DNA of 64,000 bases from CAVWXT01 sp963759115 (GTDB lineage Bacteria > Planctomycetota > Planctomycetia > Pirellulales > Thermoguttaceae), in the NCBI GenBank assembly GCA_963759115.1, contig CAVWXT010000006.1:1116001-1180000 (forward strand), read 5' to 3'. The notes under the pieces were generated by a model. The model was not told the DNA's origin, searched no databases, and saw nothing but the letters and a program-made list of their open reading frames with translations. A program made the translations under genes and the position numbers. Positions 1 through 9,164 of the stretch are shown here, piece by piece. How positions within the stretch are numbered: position 1 is the first letter of the stretch; every line of letters begins with the position of its first letter.

Positions 1-839
1 CGGTCCTTGACCGTGCCCGCCACGTATCGGCCATTCGGCGAGATCTGGCAGAGCAGACCGAACGTGCGCTCGCCGTCTTCCTTCTTGTAGTCGTTCCATC
101 GGACGATGTTCGCCGCGTCCATTACGACATCTTTGCTCACCGAGGCAACGGCGTAGTCGCCGTTCCCGTCGCCCGAACTCACTTCCATCGCCAGAGTGGC
201 CCCGTCGCGGGGAAAGGAATGGCAGTTTCCACAGGCCGGCAGCTTCTCCAGGACGATCGGAGGCGGCTCGCGCGAGGAGATCGGGCCGAACCGCCAGCGA
301 ATGCACTGTGCCGGGTCACGGACGGCCGTCTGAAACGGCAGGTTCACCTCTCGGAAGAACAGCGGCGCGCCGACCTCGTCCGGGGACGTGCGGATGCGGA
401 CCGTGCCGGCGGACAGCAGCTTGTCCGGGGCGGCCTGATTCACGCCGAGAATCGTGATCGTGGCGGGCGAGTCCACCGATCGCGCCTTGACGCCCCGCCA
501 CTCGGTCGGCGAAGGCGTCCACTCCGTGGTGCGGCTCAGGGCCGTGACGGGCGCCGTGCCATCGGCGAACTCGATCGTCACCAGCCAGGCGTCGGCCTCG
601 GCGCGCCTTTCCCGCCATCGAACGTTGGGTTCTACCGCCTCCGGAGGAAAGACCGCTTCGTCGAACGGATAGGTGATTTCCAACGGGTCGCAATTCCGCC
701 CTGCCTCGGCCAGATAGGCCGCCCGGATGACGTCTTCGAGGTGCCGATTCGCGAGGACGCTGAAGCCTAGGGAGGCAAGGTAGCCCAACAGCCCTATCAG
801 CAGGAGCGCACCAACGCCGGCCCACACCCGTCGCCCCAT
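1..839 (-). CDS. Secreted or membrane c-type haem protein with PD40/TolB-like repeat (3' end outside window)
   Basis: The frame is open from an ATG at 839 to the window edge (279 codons seen), so the C-terminus is missing. Residues 5-25 form a hydrophobic signal or anchor segment. A single CGNCHSF motif near residue 203 is a CXXCH c-type haem site. It is followed by sequence of the kind 'QISPNGRYVAGTVKDR', typical of the WD40-like PD40 blades of TolB-type propellers. This suggests an exported haem-bearing propeller protein, related in style to the HzsA-related protein at 9165-11748. The substrate is unknown. The call rests on the motif and the signal only. Confidence 0.7.
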   Translation of the reverse strand, partial: MGRRVWAGVGALLLIGLLGYLASLGFSVLANRHLEDVIRAAYLAEAGRNCDPLEITYPFDEAVFPPEAVEPNVRWRERRAEADAWLVTIEFADGTAPVTALSRTTEWTPSPTEWRGVKARSVDSPATITILGVNQAAPDKLLSAGTVRIRTSPDEVGAPLFFREVNLPFQTAVRDPAQCIRWRFGPISSREPPPIVLEKLPACGNCHSFPRDGATLAMEVSSGDGNGDYAVASVSKDVVMDAANIVRWNDYKKEDGERTFGLLCQISPNGRYVAGTVKD

Positions 840-1196
840 GCCAACTCGCCAACTCGACGGGACTCTCACGGCCACTGCCCTCAAAGGAAAACCAAGCTCG
901 ACAAGCGACGTTGGTGCGCGTGGTTTGGACGGAAAAAGGGGAAGGCCGGACCGGTTTGCCGCATAGCGGCCCGCCCGACCTTCGGTCGGCGCCTGGCGCT
1001 TCGCACAAGCTGGGCCTGCCCCCTCCCTCCGCGCCCCGATCTTGCCATTATACCGCCATCCCGTCCTTCTCACCACAACTTTCCGGCCGATCGCCGAGTC
1101 CGCGACATTGAGCGGATTTCAATCCTCTCGAACGGAATGAATTCCGTGCTGCGAGCTCGTTCCCGGACAGGCTCTCACTCCAAGGGGCACGCCCTC
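840..1196. other. Intergenic region between divergent genes, with repeat fragments
   Basis: No gene is supported here. The stretch 960-1015 carries the words GACCTTCGGTCGG and GCTTCGCACAA, which recur in the same order inside the palindromic element at 59913-60005. This suggests a decayed copy of that repeat family. A second short palindrome, GAACGGAATGAATTCCGT, lies near 1128-1146 and resembles the arms of the repeat at 58450-58543. Confidence 0.45.
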
Positions 1197-1225
1197 TTGT
1201 CGCTGGCGGGACCGCCCTCTATACT
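1197..1225 (+). promoter_or_regulatory. Sigma70-like promoter of the GAF-phosphatase gene
   Basis: A -35 box TTGTCG (1197-1202) and a -10 box TATACT (1220-1225) are separated by exactly 17 bases. The predicted start lies about 28 bases before the ATG at 1260. It is one of the few textbook-spaced promoters in the window. Confidence 0.55.
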
Positions 1226-1259
1226 TCCAGCAGAGCGAGGCGATGGGAACGGGTAGACT

Positions 1260-2704
1260 ATGGCCGATCATCAAGACCAACCGGATCTCCCCAGTCGGGC
1301 GCCACCGGTCGAAGGGCTGGCGGACTCCGTCGCCTGGCCCGATTCGCGCGGCGCCAGCCTGCCGACGGTCTACGACCGTTTTCTCCGAGAAGTCCAGGAC
1401 CTTGTCGGGCGTCTGCGGCAGCGAGACGGAGAGTTCCTCAAGCTCGCGCGGATTACCGAGCACGTCAACCGCGGGAACACGCTCGAACAGGTCCTCGACA
1501 ATCTCTACGAGGAGGCGCGGTGCGTCATCCCGTACGACAGAATCGGTTTCTCCTTGATCGACCGCGACCGTGGAGTAGTCGTGGAACGATGGGCACGCTC
1601 CGATCGGCCACTCTCGCTGGGGATTGGTTACGAGGCGCCCTTGGCAGGCTCGTCGCTGCAACAGATTGTCGAGACCGGTCAGCCCCGCATCATCAACGAC
1701 GTGGAAGCCTATCTGCGGGCAAAGCCGTCCTCGAAATCCACGCTCCTGATCGAGCGCGAAGGAATACGATCGTCGCTGACTTGCCCCTTGACTGTCCAAG
1801 GCGTACCGGTGGGGTTCATCTTCTTCTCCAGCTTCAACAAGAACACCTACTCCAACGTACACGTAGCGTTCTTTCAGCAGATTGCCGGGCAACTGGCCAC
1901 GATTGTCGAAAAGGGGCGGCTCTATGACGAACTGGCTGAGCATGAGGCGATCATCGAAAAGCAAAATCTGCTGATGGCCCACGACCTGACGATGGCCCGC
2001 CAGGTGCAGCAAGCACTCATTCCGCAGACCGCCATTGCCGTGCCGGGGGTCGAGATTGCCTTCGCCTACGAGCCGGCCGTCCAAGTGGGCGGCGATATTC
2101 TCGACATCCTCCCACTCCCTGACGGCCGCGTGCTGTTTTTCGTCGGAGACGCGATGGGCCACGGCGTGAGGGCCGCGCTGGTGATGTCCATCGTGAAGAC
2201 CGCCCTGCATTCCGCCGTCCGGTCGGATCCGCGCCCGGCGACCGTGCTCGCCAGCATCAACCGAGTGCTCGCGCAGTTCTTCAGCGACTATTTTGTCACG
2301 GCCGCGTGCTGTCTGCTGGGTCCCGGTCCGCTCCAAGGCGAGCTTTCCCTGGCAGGCCATGCCGGTCCCCTGCGGTACCGCGCAAGACAAACGACATCGT
2401 GCAACAAGGCGGTGCGTCGTTGCCGCTGGGGATTGCCGACGGCACGACGTACGAAGCAGCGCCGCTTGCCCTGAGCGCGGGAGATATGCTCGTCTTTTCC
2501 ACCGACGGGATTGTGGAGGCGTTCGACCCGAGCGGCGTCCCGTATGGGGCAGAACGCCTTCAGGCCCACGTGCTTCGCCACGGCAAACAGAGCGCGCAGG
2601 ATCTTTGCGCCAGCATTCGACGCGACCAGGAACGTCACTGCCAAGGCCGCGTTCGAGAAGACGACCTGACGCTGTTGGTGGTCAAGGCCGCGGGAACGGC
2701 GTGA
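1260..2704 (+). CDS. GAF-domain PP2C/SpoIIE-type protein phosphatase (one frameshift)
   Basis: A cytosolic signalling phosphatase of about 481 residues once the frame is mended. Residues about 60-220 form a GAF sensor domain (EHVNRGNTLEQVLDNL onward). A helical linker follows, then an RsbU/SpoIIE PP2C domain from about residue 255. GGDILDILPLPDGR and GDAMGHG correspond to its metal-binding aspartates, and the C-terminal REDDLTLLVVK is the usual last motif. The frame breaks near 2385, where one base seems to be missing; sequence on both sides is family-like. Such proteins usually dephosphorylate anti-anti-sigma factors. No partner lies next to it, so the target is unknown. The ATG at 1260 fits the upstream promoter. 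It converges with the cytochrome gene ending at 2728. Confidence 0.85.
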
Positions 2705-2727
2705 AGGCTTGCGAGATCGCTCGGACC

Positions 2728-4548
2728 TCACAGCGACAGCACAAATTCCACCACATCGGCAATGTCGGCGTCGGATAACCCGCCGGCGCCGGGCGGAGGG
2801 AGTCCATGCCTTCCCCGCTCGAACAGGTCTTGCATCGTCGGGTATTGTCCATCGTGCATATACGGTGCGGTGCGCCAAGCCTCGATAAGCCGCGGCGTGG
2901 TGAATTTATCGGCCGGGCCATCGTACCGGCTCAGGCTTCCCACGTCGTGCGATTTCTTGTCGCTGTAAAAAGGCCCGGGATGGCAACGTCCGCACCCTAC
3001 TTGCGGGTCAAAGAAGACGCGTTTGCCACGTTCGGCGGCCGGACTGAGCCGTCCGCCTACGAGGTGAGGACTGGGGACCGGCTCCAGCGATTTCAGGTAG
3101 GCGTCGACGGCTGCGGCGTCTTCCTCGGGCCGAACGGCAAACAGACTGCGGAGGAATCCGGCCCGCACGGCCTCTTCGGCCGAGGCCCGCACGCCCAACG
3201 ACATCGCCGGACCGCCCTGGTGTACGAGGAGCAGGCTGCGGGTGTTCTTCGGATTGCCCAGCCCGTCGTTCAAGAGGTCCCAGTTCAGGCCGTCGGCGCG
3301 GGCGTCCGGGTGGCAGCTTGCACAACTCTGCCACTGCTGGAAACTGAGCCGGGCATCGTGAAAGACGATTTCCCCGCGACGCTCCGGCGTCAGTTGCGGC
3401 CGGGGCCCCAGGGCAATCTGGCGGACGGGCCGAGGGGCCGTCGGCGTCAAGTCGACCACTCCCAGGGTGTCGCTGAAGTACTCGGCCAGGTAGACCTTCG
3501 AGCCGACCGCGGCCAGACCGCGCGGGCCATTGCCGGCGAGTTCAATCCGTTGCCGCAGCCCCACGAGGAAGGCCAGGTCGTTGGGCACGTCGATCGGCGT
3601 GGGCAGGGCGGCGTTCCGGGCCAACTTCTCGAACATCCGATCCGCATCGATCGCGCTCAACTCGTGTGTGCCCGAGTGACTGACCAGAATGGTCTTGCCG
3701 TCCGCGCTGGTGGTCACGCCCCAGGGATTGGCCGCCCCGCGGAATACGTCGTCCAGCAGCACCGTGGCGACAAGCTTGCCGGTCGGCGCATCGATAATGC
3801 TCAGGGCGTTGGTGTTCATCCAGCCGCGGTCGGCTTGCGTGGCGGGCATCTGGTAGCGGGCCAGAATATGCACGACATAGGCATATTTCCCGTCGGGCGA
3901 AACACACAGGCCCCGCACGCTGGAACTGCCGTTGGGAAGGCGGATCGTCGTCGTTTTGCGGCTGGCTGCGTCGATCGCGGTGACGGCTGCCGCCACGTCG
4001 GACGAATCGGCCCGGTCCACTGGAAGATGATTGGCCGCGTAGATCGACTTGCCGTCGGGCGTGACCGCCGCGGCGATCGGCTCGCGCGCGACCGGCACGC
4101 GGGCGATCTCTCGGCAGCTACTGAGATCGATCACCGAGACGCTGTTGGAGAAGCGATTGCACACGTAGAGCCGAGTGCCGTCGGGCGCGATGGCCGGACC
4201 AATCGCCGTGTGGCCGACGGGAATCGAGTCGATCATCCGGCCGGAGTCGCTGTCGATCACACAGACTGTGCTCTGCGGGGCGGCGCAAGCGACGTAGACC
4301 CGCGTCCCGTCGGGGCTCAGCACCATGCCGGTCGGCACGGCCGGCATGGGGATCGACTGCGTCACCTTCCCGCTGGCAGCGTCCACGACGGCAATCTGCT
4401 TGGCGTCGGCATTGGCGACAAACAAGCGTTGCCCGTCTTTGGATGCGATCACCGCCACAGGCCCCAGGTACTCCGCGCCCGCAGCAGGCGGAATTGCCAA
4501 CAGTGTGGCCAATCCCAGCAGTATGTAGCTCCCGGCGTGCTTCAACAT
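2728..4548 (-). CDS. YVTN beta-propeller / dihaem cytochrome c protein
   Basis: A 606-residue exported protein. I chose the ATG at 4548 because it starts a clear signal peptide (hydrophobic core ILLGLATLLAIPPA, cleavage near AAGA-EY); the open frame further upstream has no protein-like content. Residues about 25-400 are YVTN-type propeller blades with repeated words such as LSPDGTRVYVA and APDGTRLYVCN. The C-terminal third is a cytochrome c region with CASCHPD (about 408) and CGRCHPG (about 519) haem sites and an APYMHDG motif, as in dihaem cytochrome c peroxidase/MbnH-like proteins. It probably acts in periplasmic electron transfer, but its substrate cannot be inferred. It stands alone; the next gene on the strand is separated by about 295 bases. 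Confidence 0.85.
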   Translation of the reverse strand: MLKHAGSYILLGLATLLAIPPAAGAEYLGPVAVIASKDGQRLFVANADAKQIAVVDAASGKVTQSIPMPAVPTGMVLSPDGTRVYVACAAPQSTVCVIDSDSGRMIDSIPVGHTAIGPAIAPDGTRLYVCNRFSNSVSVIDLSSCREIARVPVAREPIAAAVTPDGKSIYAANHLPVDRADSSDVAAAVTAIDAASRKTTTIRLPNGSSSVRGLCVSPDGKYAYVVHILARYQMPATQADRGWMNTNALSIIDAPTGKLVATVLLDDVFRGAANPWGVTTSADGKTILVSHSGTHELSAIDADRMFEKLARNAALPTPIDVPNDLAFLVGLRQRIELAGNGPRGLAAVGSKVYLAEYFSDTLGVVDLTPTAPRPVRQIALGPRPQLTPERRGEIVFHDARLSFQQWQSCASCHPDARADGLNWDLLNDGLGNPKNTRSLLLVHQGGPAMSLGVRASAEEAVRAGFLRSLFAVRPEEDAAAVDAYLKSLEPVPSPHLVGGRLSPAAERGKRVFFDPQVGCGRCHPGPFYSDKKSHDVGSLSRYDGPADKFTTPRLIEAWRTAPYMHDGQYPTMQDLFERGRHGLPPPGAGGLSDADIADVVEFVLSL

Positions 4549-4843
4549 GACAGTCGCGCGGTTTGTGCAATTTCGTAAGAAACACAATCCGTCGTGCAGA
4601 GTGCGGGGCGATCGCGGTTCGCCCCGGTTGACAGGCGAGCCACAATACCTCCTTTGTAACACTTCGACGTGTCTGCCGACAGGTGGCTGACCGCCGATAC
4701 CGTCCCGGCCGTGGTTCATCGTAGACGAACTCTGGTTCGCGAGCAAGCACATCAACCTGCGCCGCCGCCAACTCCAATGCGTAAGCGTTTGCTTGTGGCC
4801 GAGAGCGGCCGCCCAAGTTCGAGGGCCGATCCGCGTTGTTTAC

Positions 4844-7027
4844 TCACTCGTATCGCAGGGCTTCAATGGGGTCCAGCCGAGAGGCCTTCCAGGCGGGATA
4901 GAAGCCAAAGGCAATGCCCACGCCGACCGAGACGGCCACGGCGGCGCAGATCGTCGATAAGGACGCTTCCGTGGGCCAGTGTACCTTCCACCTTACGAGG
5001 ATCGACGTGCCACGGCCCAGAAGAATGCCGATCGCGCCGCCGACGAGGCACAGGACGATGGCTTCAACGAGGAATTGGCGGAGGATGTGGTAGCTTCGGG
5101 CACCAACGGCCATGCGAAGACCGATTTCCCGAGTGCGCTCGGTCACGGAGACCAGCATGATGTTCATAATGCCCACCCCGCCAACCACAAGGGAGATCAA
5201 CGCCACTACTAACAGCAAGAGGCTCATCGACTGGGTGGTTGAGGAGAGCATCTTCGTGATTTCGGCCATATCGCGGATGCTGAAGTCGTCGTCGTTGCCC
5301 GCACGAATCCGGTGCCGCTCGCGCAGTAGATCAGTGATCTGACTGATAGCCTGCTTGCTCTTCGTTTCGGAAGCCGCCTTGGCCACGATCTGATCCACGT
5401 TGGTAAAACGGACAGGCTGCGGGTAATCCGCGGTCTGGATGGACGAACGAGAGGGATAGAGCGACGTTGCGGTAGGATAGAGGCCGCTCAGTGTGTTGAC
5501 CGCATCGCTGGTGGACGAGGAACTGCTCGTGGCGTTGGCGCTCTGGTTCGTGTTGGTCAAGGTGGTCCCGCTAACGCGGTACTTGATGGTGGTCCAGGGC
5601 GCCAACACGATGTTGTCCTGGTCCATGCCCATCATGTTGGCTCCCTTGCGGCCCAGGACGCCGATGACCCGAAACGAGACGTTGTTGATGCGGATTTCCT
5701 TGCCGATGGGAGACGCGCCCGAAAACAGGTTCCGTTTCACCGTATTGCCGATCACGCACACTTTGTTGCCGTTGCGGACATCGCGGTCCGTGAACATCTC
5801 GCCGCCGGCCATGCTCCAATCCCGCACGGATAAGAACGAGGGAGTCGTGCCGCTGATTTGTTCGGGCACCCAGTTGCGGTTCCCGTACACGATTTGCGAC
5901 CGGGCGCGGACCACCAGAGCGACGGCGCTGACGGCGGGGCACTGACGGGCGATTTCGCTGGCGTCCTGGGGCGTGAGCGTCAACGCGCTGCCCGTCCCCT
6001 GGTTCACGCCGCCCGTGGCAGTGGTCCCGGCAAAGATCATCAACGTGTTGGCCCCCATGCTGGCGATGCCTTTCTGCAAGGTGGCCTTCGATCCCTGGCC
6101 GATTTCCGTCATGGCGATGACCGCGGCCACGGCGATGATGACGCCCAGGGCCGACAGTCCTGATCGCATCTTGTTTCGCCGCAGCGCCCCGAACGCGGCA
6201 CGCCACGTGGCTGGCAGCAGCGAAGGCGTGATCTGCCGGCGGGGCTTCGCTGGCATATCGTCGCTAGCCTCGAAAGGCAGCGCCTCCGCCGGAAGACTTG
6301 CCTTCGCGGCGGCTTTCATCTGGCTGTGGGCCGGACTCGATTGCGTGCGTTCGTCGCCCTCGATGGTTCCGTCCGTAATGCGGATAATCCGATGGGCGTA
6401 GGCGGCCACATTGGGATCGTGCGTCACCAAGACGACCGTGATTCCCTCCGCGTTGAGTTGCTGGAACATGCGCAAGATCTCGACGCTTGTGTGCGAATCC
6501 AGGTTGCCGGTCGGTTCATCGGCCAACACCAGCGCAGGGCGATTGACCAGGGCGCGGCTGATGGCCACTCGCTGTTGTTCTCCGCCGGACATCTGAGACG
6601 GCTCGTGGTTGGCCCTCTCGGCAAGGCCGACTCGGCTCAGCAAAGCCGTCGCAAATCGCCGGGCTTCTCCTGCGGAACGCCGACGCGGAGAATAGTCAAG
6701 CGGCATCACGACGTTCTCTAGCGCCGTGGTCCGCGCCAATAGGTTGAAGTTCTGGAAGACAAAACCGAGTTTCTGCGTTCGCACCAGCGCTCGCTGATTG
6801 GGTTTCAGCCCGCTCATCTCTTGGCCGTCGAGCCAATACTTGCCAGAGGTCGCATGATCCAGGCAGCCGAGAATGTTCATCAGGGTGGTCTTGCCGGAAC
6901 CCGAGGCCCCCATCAGCGCCACCATTTCGCCTTGGCGAAGAGAAAGCGAGATGCCCTGCAGCACCGGGACGTCCACTTCGCCCAGGTGGTAGGTCTTGCA
7001 GACGTTCTCAAGCCGGATCAGTTCCAT
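4844..7027 (-). CDS. macB: MacB-like ABC transporter, fused ATPase and FtsX permease
   Basis: A 727-residue inner-membrane transporter with ATPase and permease in one chain. The ATG at 7027 begins the ATPase directly (MELIRLENVCKTYHLG); the longer upstream frame is low-complexity and overlaps macA. Walker A is GASGSGKTT, the signature is SGGEQQRV and Walker B is LVLADEPTGNLD, all within residues 1-225. After a linker come one membrane segment (about 300-320), the MacB periplasmic core, a Ser/Thr-rich insertion (NQSANATSSSSST) and three C-terminal FtsX membrane helices ending in EALRYE. It lies 19 bases behind macA, so the pair should form a tripartite efflux or export pump. An outer-membrane TolC partner is not in the window. 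Confidence 0.9.
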   Translation of the reverse strand: MELIRLENVCKTYHLGEVDVPVLQGISLSLRQGEMVALMGASGSGKTTLMNILGCLDHATSGKYWLDGQEMSGLKPNQRALVRTQKLGFVFQNFNLLARTTALENVVMPLDYSPRRRSAGEARRFATALLSRVGLAERANHEPSQMSGGEQQRVAISRALVNRPALVLADEPTGNLDSHTSVEILRMFQQLNAEGITVVLVTHDPNVAAYAHRIIRITDGTIEGDERTQSSPAHSQMKAAAKASLPAEALPFEASDDMPAKPRRQITPSLLPATWRAAFGALRRNKMRSGLSALGVIIAVAAVIAMTEIGQGSKATLQKGIASMGANTLMIFAGTTATGGVNQGTGSALTLTPQDASEIARQCPAVSAVALVVRARSQIVYGNRNWVPEQISGTTPSFLSVRDWSMAGGEMFTDRDVRNGNKVCVIGNTVKRNLFSGASPIGKEIRINNVSFRVIGVLGRKGANMMGMDQDNIVLAPWTTIKYRVSGTTLTNTNQSANATSSSSSTSDAVNTLSGLYPTATSLYPSRSSIQTADYPQPVRFTNVDQIVAKAASETKSKQAISQITDLLRERHRIRAGNDDDFSIRDMAEITKMLSSTTQSMSLLLLVVALISLVVGGVGIMNIMLVSVTERTREIGLRMAVGARSYHILRQFLVEAIVLCLVGGAIGILLGRGTSILVRWKVHWPTEASLSTICAAVAVSVGVGIAFGFYPAWKASRLDPIEALRYE

Positions 7028-7046
7028 GCGTGGTGCCTCCCGGAGG

Positions 7047-8345
7047 CTACATCGGTCCAGGGGGCGGTTTGCTCCCCTTGGGCGGCTTAGGCAAGAAGGG
7101 ATTGGTCGTCTTGTCTCCATCGGCCGGCGCCTCGCTGTCTTGGCCCTCCGCGTCTTCCGTGCCGACCTCGCCGGCAATCACCTGCATTCGCTCCGTCACG
7201 CCGCTGCCGCCAATCTCGGTCATCATCCCGTCGCTGGCTCCAAGCGTGACTTCCAGCGGCCGGACAAAGCCGCCAGCGGCCTGAACCCAGAGGCAGCCGC
7301 GGTCGTGGGCGGTCGTGGCTTCGGCGGCGGGCATTGCCGCGCTTAGCGACGGGTCCACTTGCGACGGCTGCGGCTTCCAACGCAACGCCGCGTTCGGCAC
7401 CAGGAGGACGTTGGAACGCTGCTCCATTTCAAATTTGACATTCGCGGTTAGATAGGGCAGCAGCTTGCCGTCGGAGTTGTCGGCCGTCACGACCACCGTG
7501 TACGTGACGACGTTCTGCGTCATCGTGGCGTTCATGCGGATTTGAGTCACCTTGCCGTGAAACACCTGGCCGGCATGGGCATCGACCGTGAATCGCACGG
7601 GCATGTCCACGCGGATCTGTCCGATGTCGGCCTCGTTGACCGACGCCCACACCTGCATTCGCCGCAAGTCCTTGGCGATCAGGAACAGACTCGGAGCGTT
7701 GAGGCTGGCAACCACGGTCTGGCCGACGTTCACGCGGCGATCGAGGATGGTGCCGTGAATGGGCGATTTGATCGTCGTGTAGCCGAGATTGGTTTGTGCG
7801 ACCTTGAGTGCCGCCTTGTTCTGCCGGATGGTCGCCCTGCCCATGGCCACGTTCGCCTTGGCCGACTTGCAATTGGCCGCCGCCGTGTCGTAGTCCGTGT
7901 CGGAAATCGCCTTGGCTGGCTTCAAACTGGCCGCGCGCTTCCACTCCTGCTCCGCCTGTTCGCACTTCGCCTCAAGCTGCAATTGATCGGCTTCGGATCG
8001 TTCGAGCGTTGCTTCGGCCTGCTCGAGCGCGGCCTCATAAGGAACCGGGTCGATTTTCGCCAACACGGCGCCCTTCTCCACGAGGGAGCCGTAGTCGATC
8101 ACCTTGGCCGAGTCGCCAGGGTCAGGGCCAAATTCCAGAATCAGGCCCATCACTTGCGCGCCTACGTCAACAACCTCTTCCGGCTCGACGGTTCCGGTAG
8201 CGTCGATCGTGGAGAGCAGGTCGCCCCGTTTCACGGCCACGGTGCGGAACCCCGTCATGGGATCGGCGGCCATATGCCTTGCATAGTACGCCGCTCCGCC
8301 GCCGACGCCGCCAATCAAAAGCAGAATCACCAGTACGGTTTTCAT
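7047..8345 (-). CDS. macA: MacA-like periplasmic adaptor (HlyD/RND membrane-fusion family)
   Basis: A 432-residue adaptor for the MacB pump. The ATG at 8345 gives an N-terminal membrane anchor (TVLVILLLIGGVGGGAA); the in-frame extension upstream would cross the operator at 8361-8379. The order is: lipoyl-like strand, long alpha-hairpin (about 110-190, LEQAEATLERSEADQLQLE region), second lipoyl half, beta-barrel (PVRFTVDAHAGQVFHGKV) and membrane-proximal domain. The C-terminus is Pro/Gly/Lys-rich, which is unusual for the family. It lies between tetR and macB in one transcription unit and has its own upstream palindrome, so it is probably repressed by the TetR protein. Confidence 0.9.
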   Translation of the reverse strand: MKTVLVILLLIGGVGGGAAYYARHMAADPMTGFRTVAVKRGDLLSTIDATGTVEPEEVVDVGAQVMGLILEFGPDPGDSAKVIDYGSLVEKGAVLAKIDPVPYEAALEQAEATLERSEADQLQLEAKCEQAEQEWKRAASLKPAKAISDTDYDTAAANCKSAKANVAMGRATIRQNKAALKVAQTNLGYTTIKSPIHGTILDRRVNVGQTVVASLNAPSLFLIAKDLRRMQVWASVNEADIGQIRVDMPVRFTVDAHAGQVFHGKVTQIRMNATMTQNVVTYTVVVTADNSDGKLLPYLTANVKFEMEQRSNVLLVPNAALRWKPQPSQVDPSLSAAMPAAEATTAHDRGCLWVQAAGGFVRPLEVTLGASDGMMTEIGGSGVTERMQVIAGEVGTEDAEGQDSEAPADGDKTTNPFLPKPPKGSKPPPGPM

Positions 8346-8360
8346 GGCCGCAGTGCCTAT

Positions 8361-8379
8361 AAGTGTGTGCTCACACACC
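8361..8379 (-). promoter_or_regulatory. Probable TetR operator upstream of macA
   Basis: The palindrome GTGTGTGCTCACACAC (8363-8378) sits just before macA, 16 bases above its ATG. It shares the AAGTGT...CTCAC pattern with the site in front of tetR at 9109-9130. A TTATAG -10-like hexamer on the minus strand abuts it, so binding would block initiation. Two like sites in one operon support autoregulation plus control of the pump. Confidence 0.6.
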
Positions 8380-8402
8380 AGTACGCCGAAAAAGACCTTC
8401 AC

Positions 8403-9083
8403 TCACTTCATGGAAACGCCTTGGGAGTCCCAGTAGCGACGAATCGCTTTGTCCTTCAGACCCATGCCGCGCAAGCAGAACCACGCCGCCTGCTTGGCGA
8501 GTTCCTCGCGCGGGACCCCATAATCTATAACGGGCTTCGCGGGCAAAAAATGCATCGCGGTGCCGGCAATGAGCTGATCGGCGCACCAACCCCCGAGGGT
8601 GACGTGGGCACTCTCATCGACCATATCGCCCGCCTTTCTCGCGGCCTCGATGCACTCCTGAACCTTTTGAACCCAATGCCGCGGCCCTCCTCGAATGGCA
8701 AGGCGTGCGAACTCTCCTTCGTCCATCAGGCTGCGCAGCACGAGATGGACGAACGACCGTTGCCGCTCGTCGGGCCGCCCTGCCAGCAGATGCGAAACCA
8801 AATCGCGGACCAGGAACACCAACGACGGCGTGGACGGTTCCAGCGATTGCAGCCGCTGGGCGATTTCGGATCCCTGCTCGTTGAAGCAGGACATTTGGAT
8901 GGCCGCATAGAGCGCTTCCTTGTTGGGAAAGTGCTTGAACAACAGGGCCTCGGAGACTCCTGCCGCCGCGGCCAGTTCTCGGGTGGTGGTTCGGTAGAAG
9001 CCCTTCTCGACGAAGACCTTCCGGGCGGCCCTGATGATGGCCGCGCGGCGATCCTCGCCGGTCATTTTCGAGGTGGTCTTCAT
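8403..9083 (-). CDS. TetR-family transcriptional regulator
   Basis: A 226-residue repressor. The N-terminal helix-turn-helix (residues about 20-65) is classic: AARKVFVEKGFYRTTTRELA, then AGVSEALLFKHFPNKEAL. The C-terminal ligand domain is family-divergent, as expected. It is the first gene of the tetR-macA-macB transcription unit. Palindromes in front of tetR and of macA resemble each other, which suggests it represses itself and the efflux genes, with a pump substrate as likely inducer. The ATG at 9083 is followed directly by the HTH-bearing domain and needs no extension. Confidence 0.9.
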   Translation of the reverse strand: MKTTSKMTGEDRRAAIIRAARKVFVEKGFYRTTTRELAAAAGVSEALLFKHFPNKEALYAAIQMSCFNEQGSEIAQRLQSLEPSTPSLVFLVRDLVSHLLAGRPDERQRSFVHLVLRSLMDEGEFARLAIRGGPRHWVQKVQECIEAARKAGDMVDESAHVTLGGWCADQLIAGTAMHFLPAKPVIDYGVPREELAKQAAWFCLRGMGLKDKAIRRYWDSQGVSMK

Positions 9084-9108
9084 TCAGGCCCCTTTCACGG
9101 CGGATAAT

Positions 9109-9141
9109 GGTAAGTGTATACTCACTCACCATTCCCGTCAA
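9109..9141 (-). promoter_or_regulatory. tetR promoter with overlapping palindromic operator
   Basis: On the minus strand, -35 TTGACG (9136-9141) and -10 TACACT (9113-9118) are 17 bases apart. The imperfect palindrome GTAAGTGTATACTCACTCAC (within 9109-9130) covers the -10 and half of the spacer. It resembles the palindrome before macA. This is the arrangement expected of a self-repressing TetR gene. Confidence 0.65.
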
Positions 9142-9164
9142 GCAGAATTCCCGGCCATGCCGTG

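Noticed and set aside
2806..4578. A 590-codon plus-strand frame opposite the YVTN/cytochrome gene
   Set aside because: Low-information Gly/Arg/His composition; the CXXCH haem sites and propeller words are on the minus strand.
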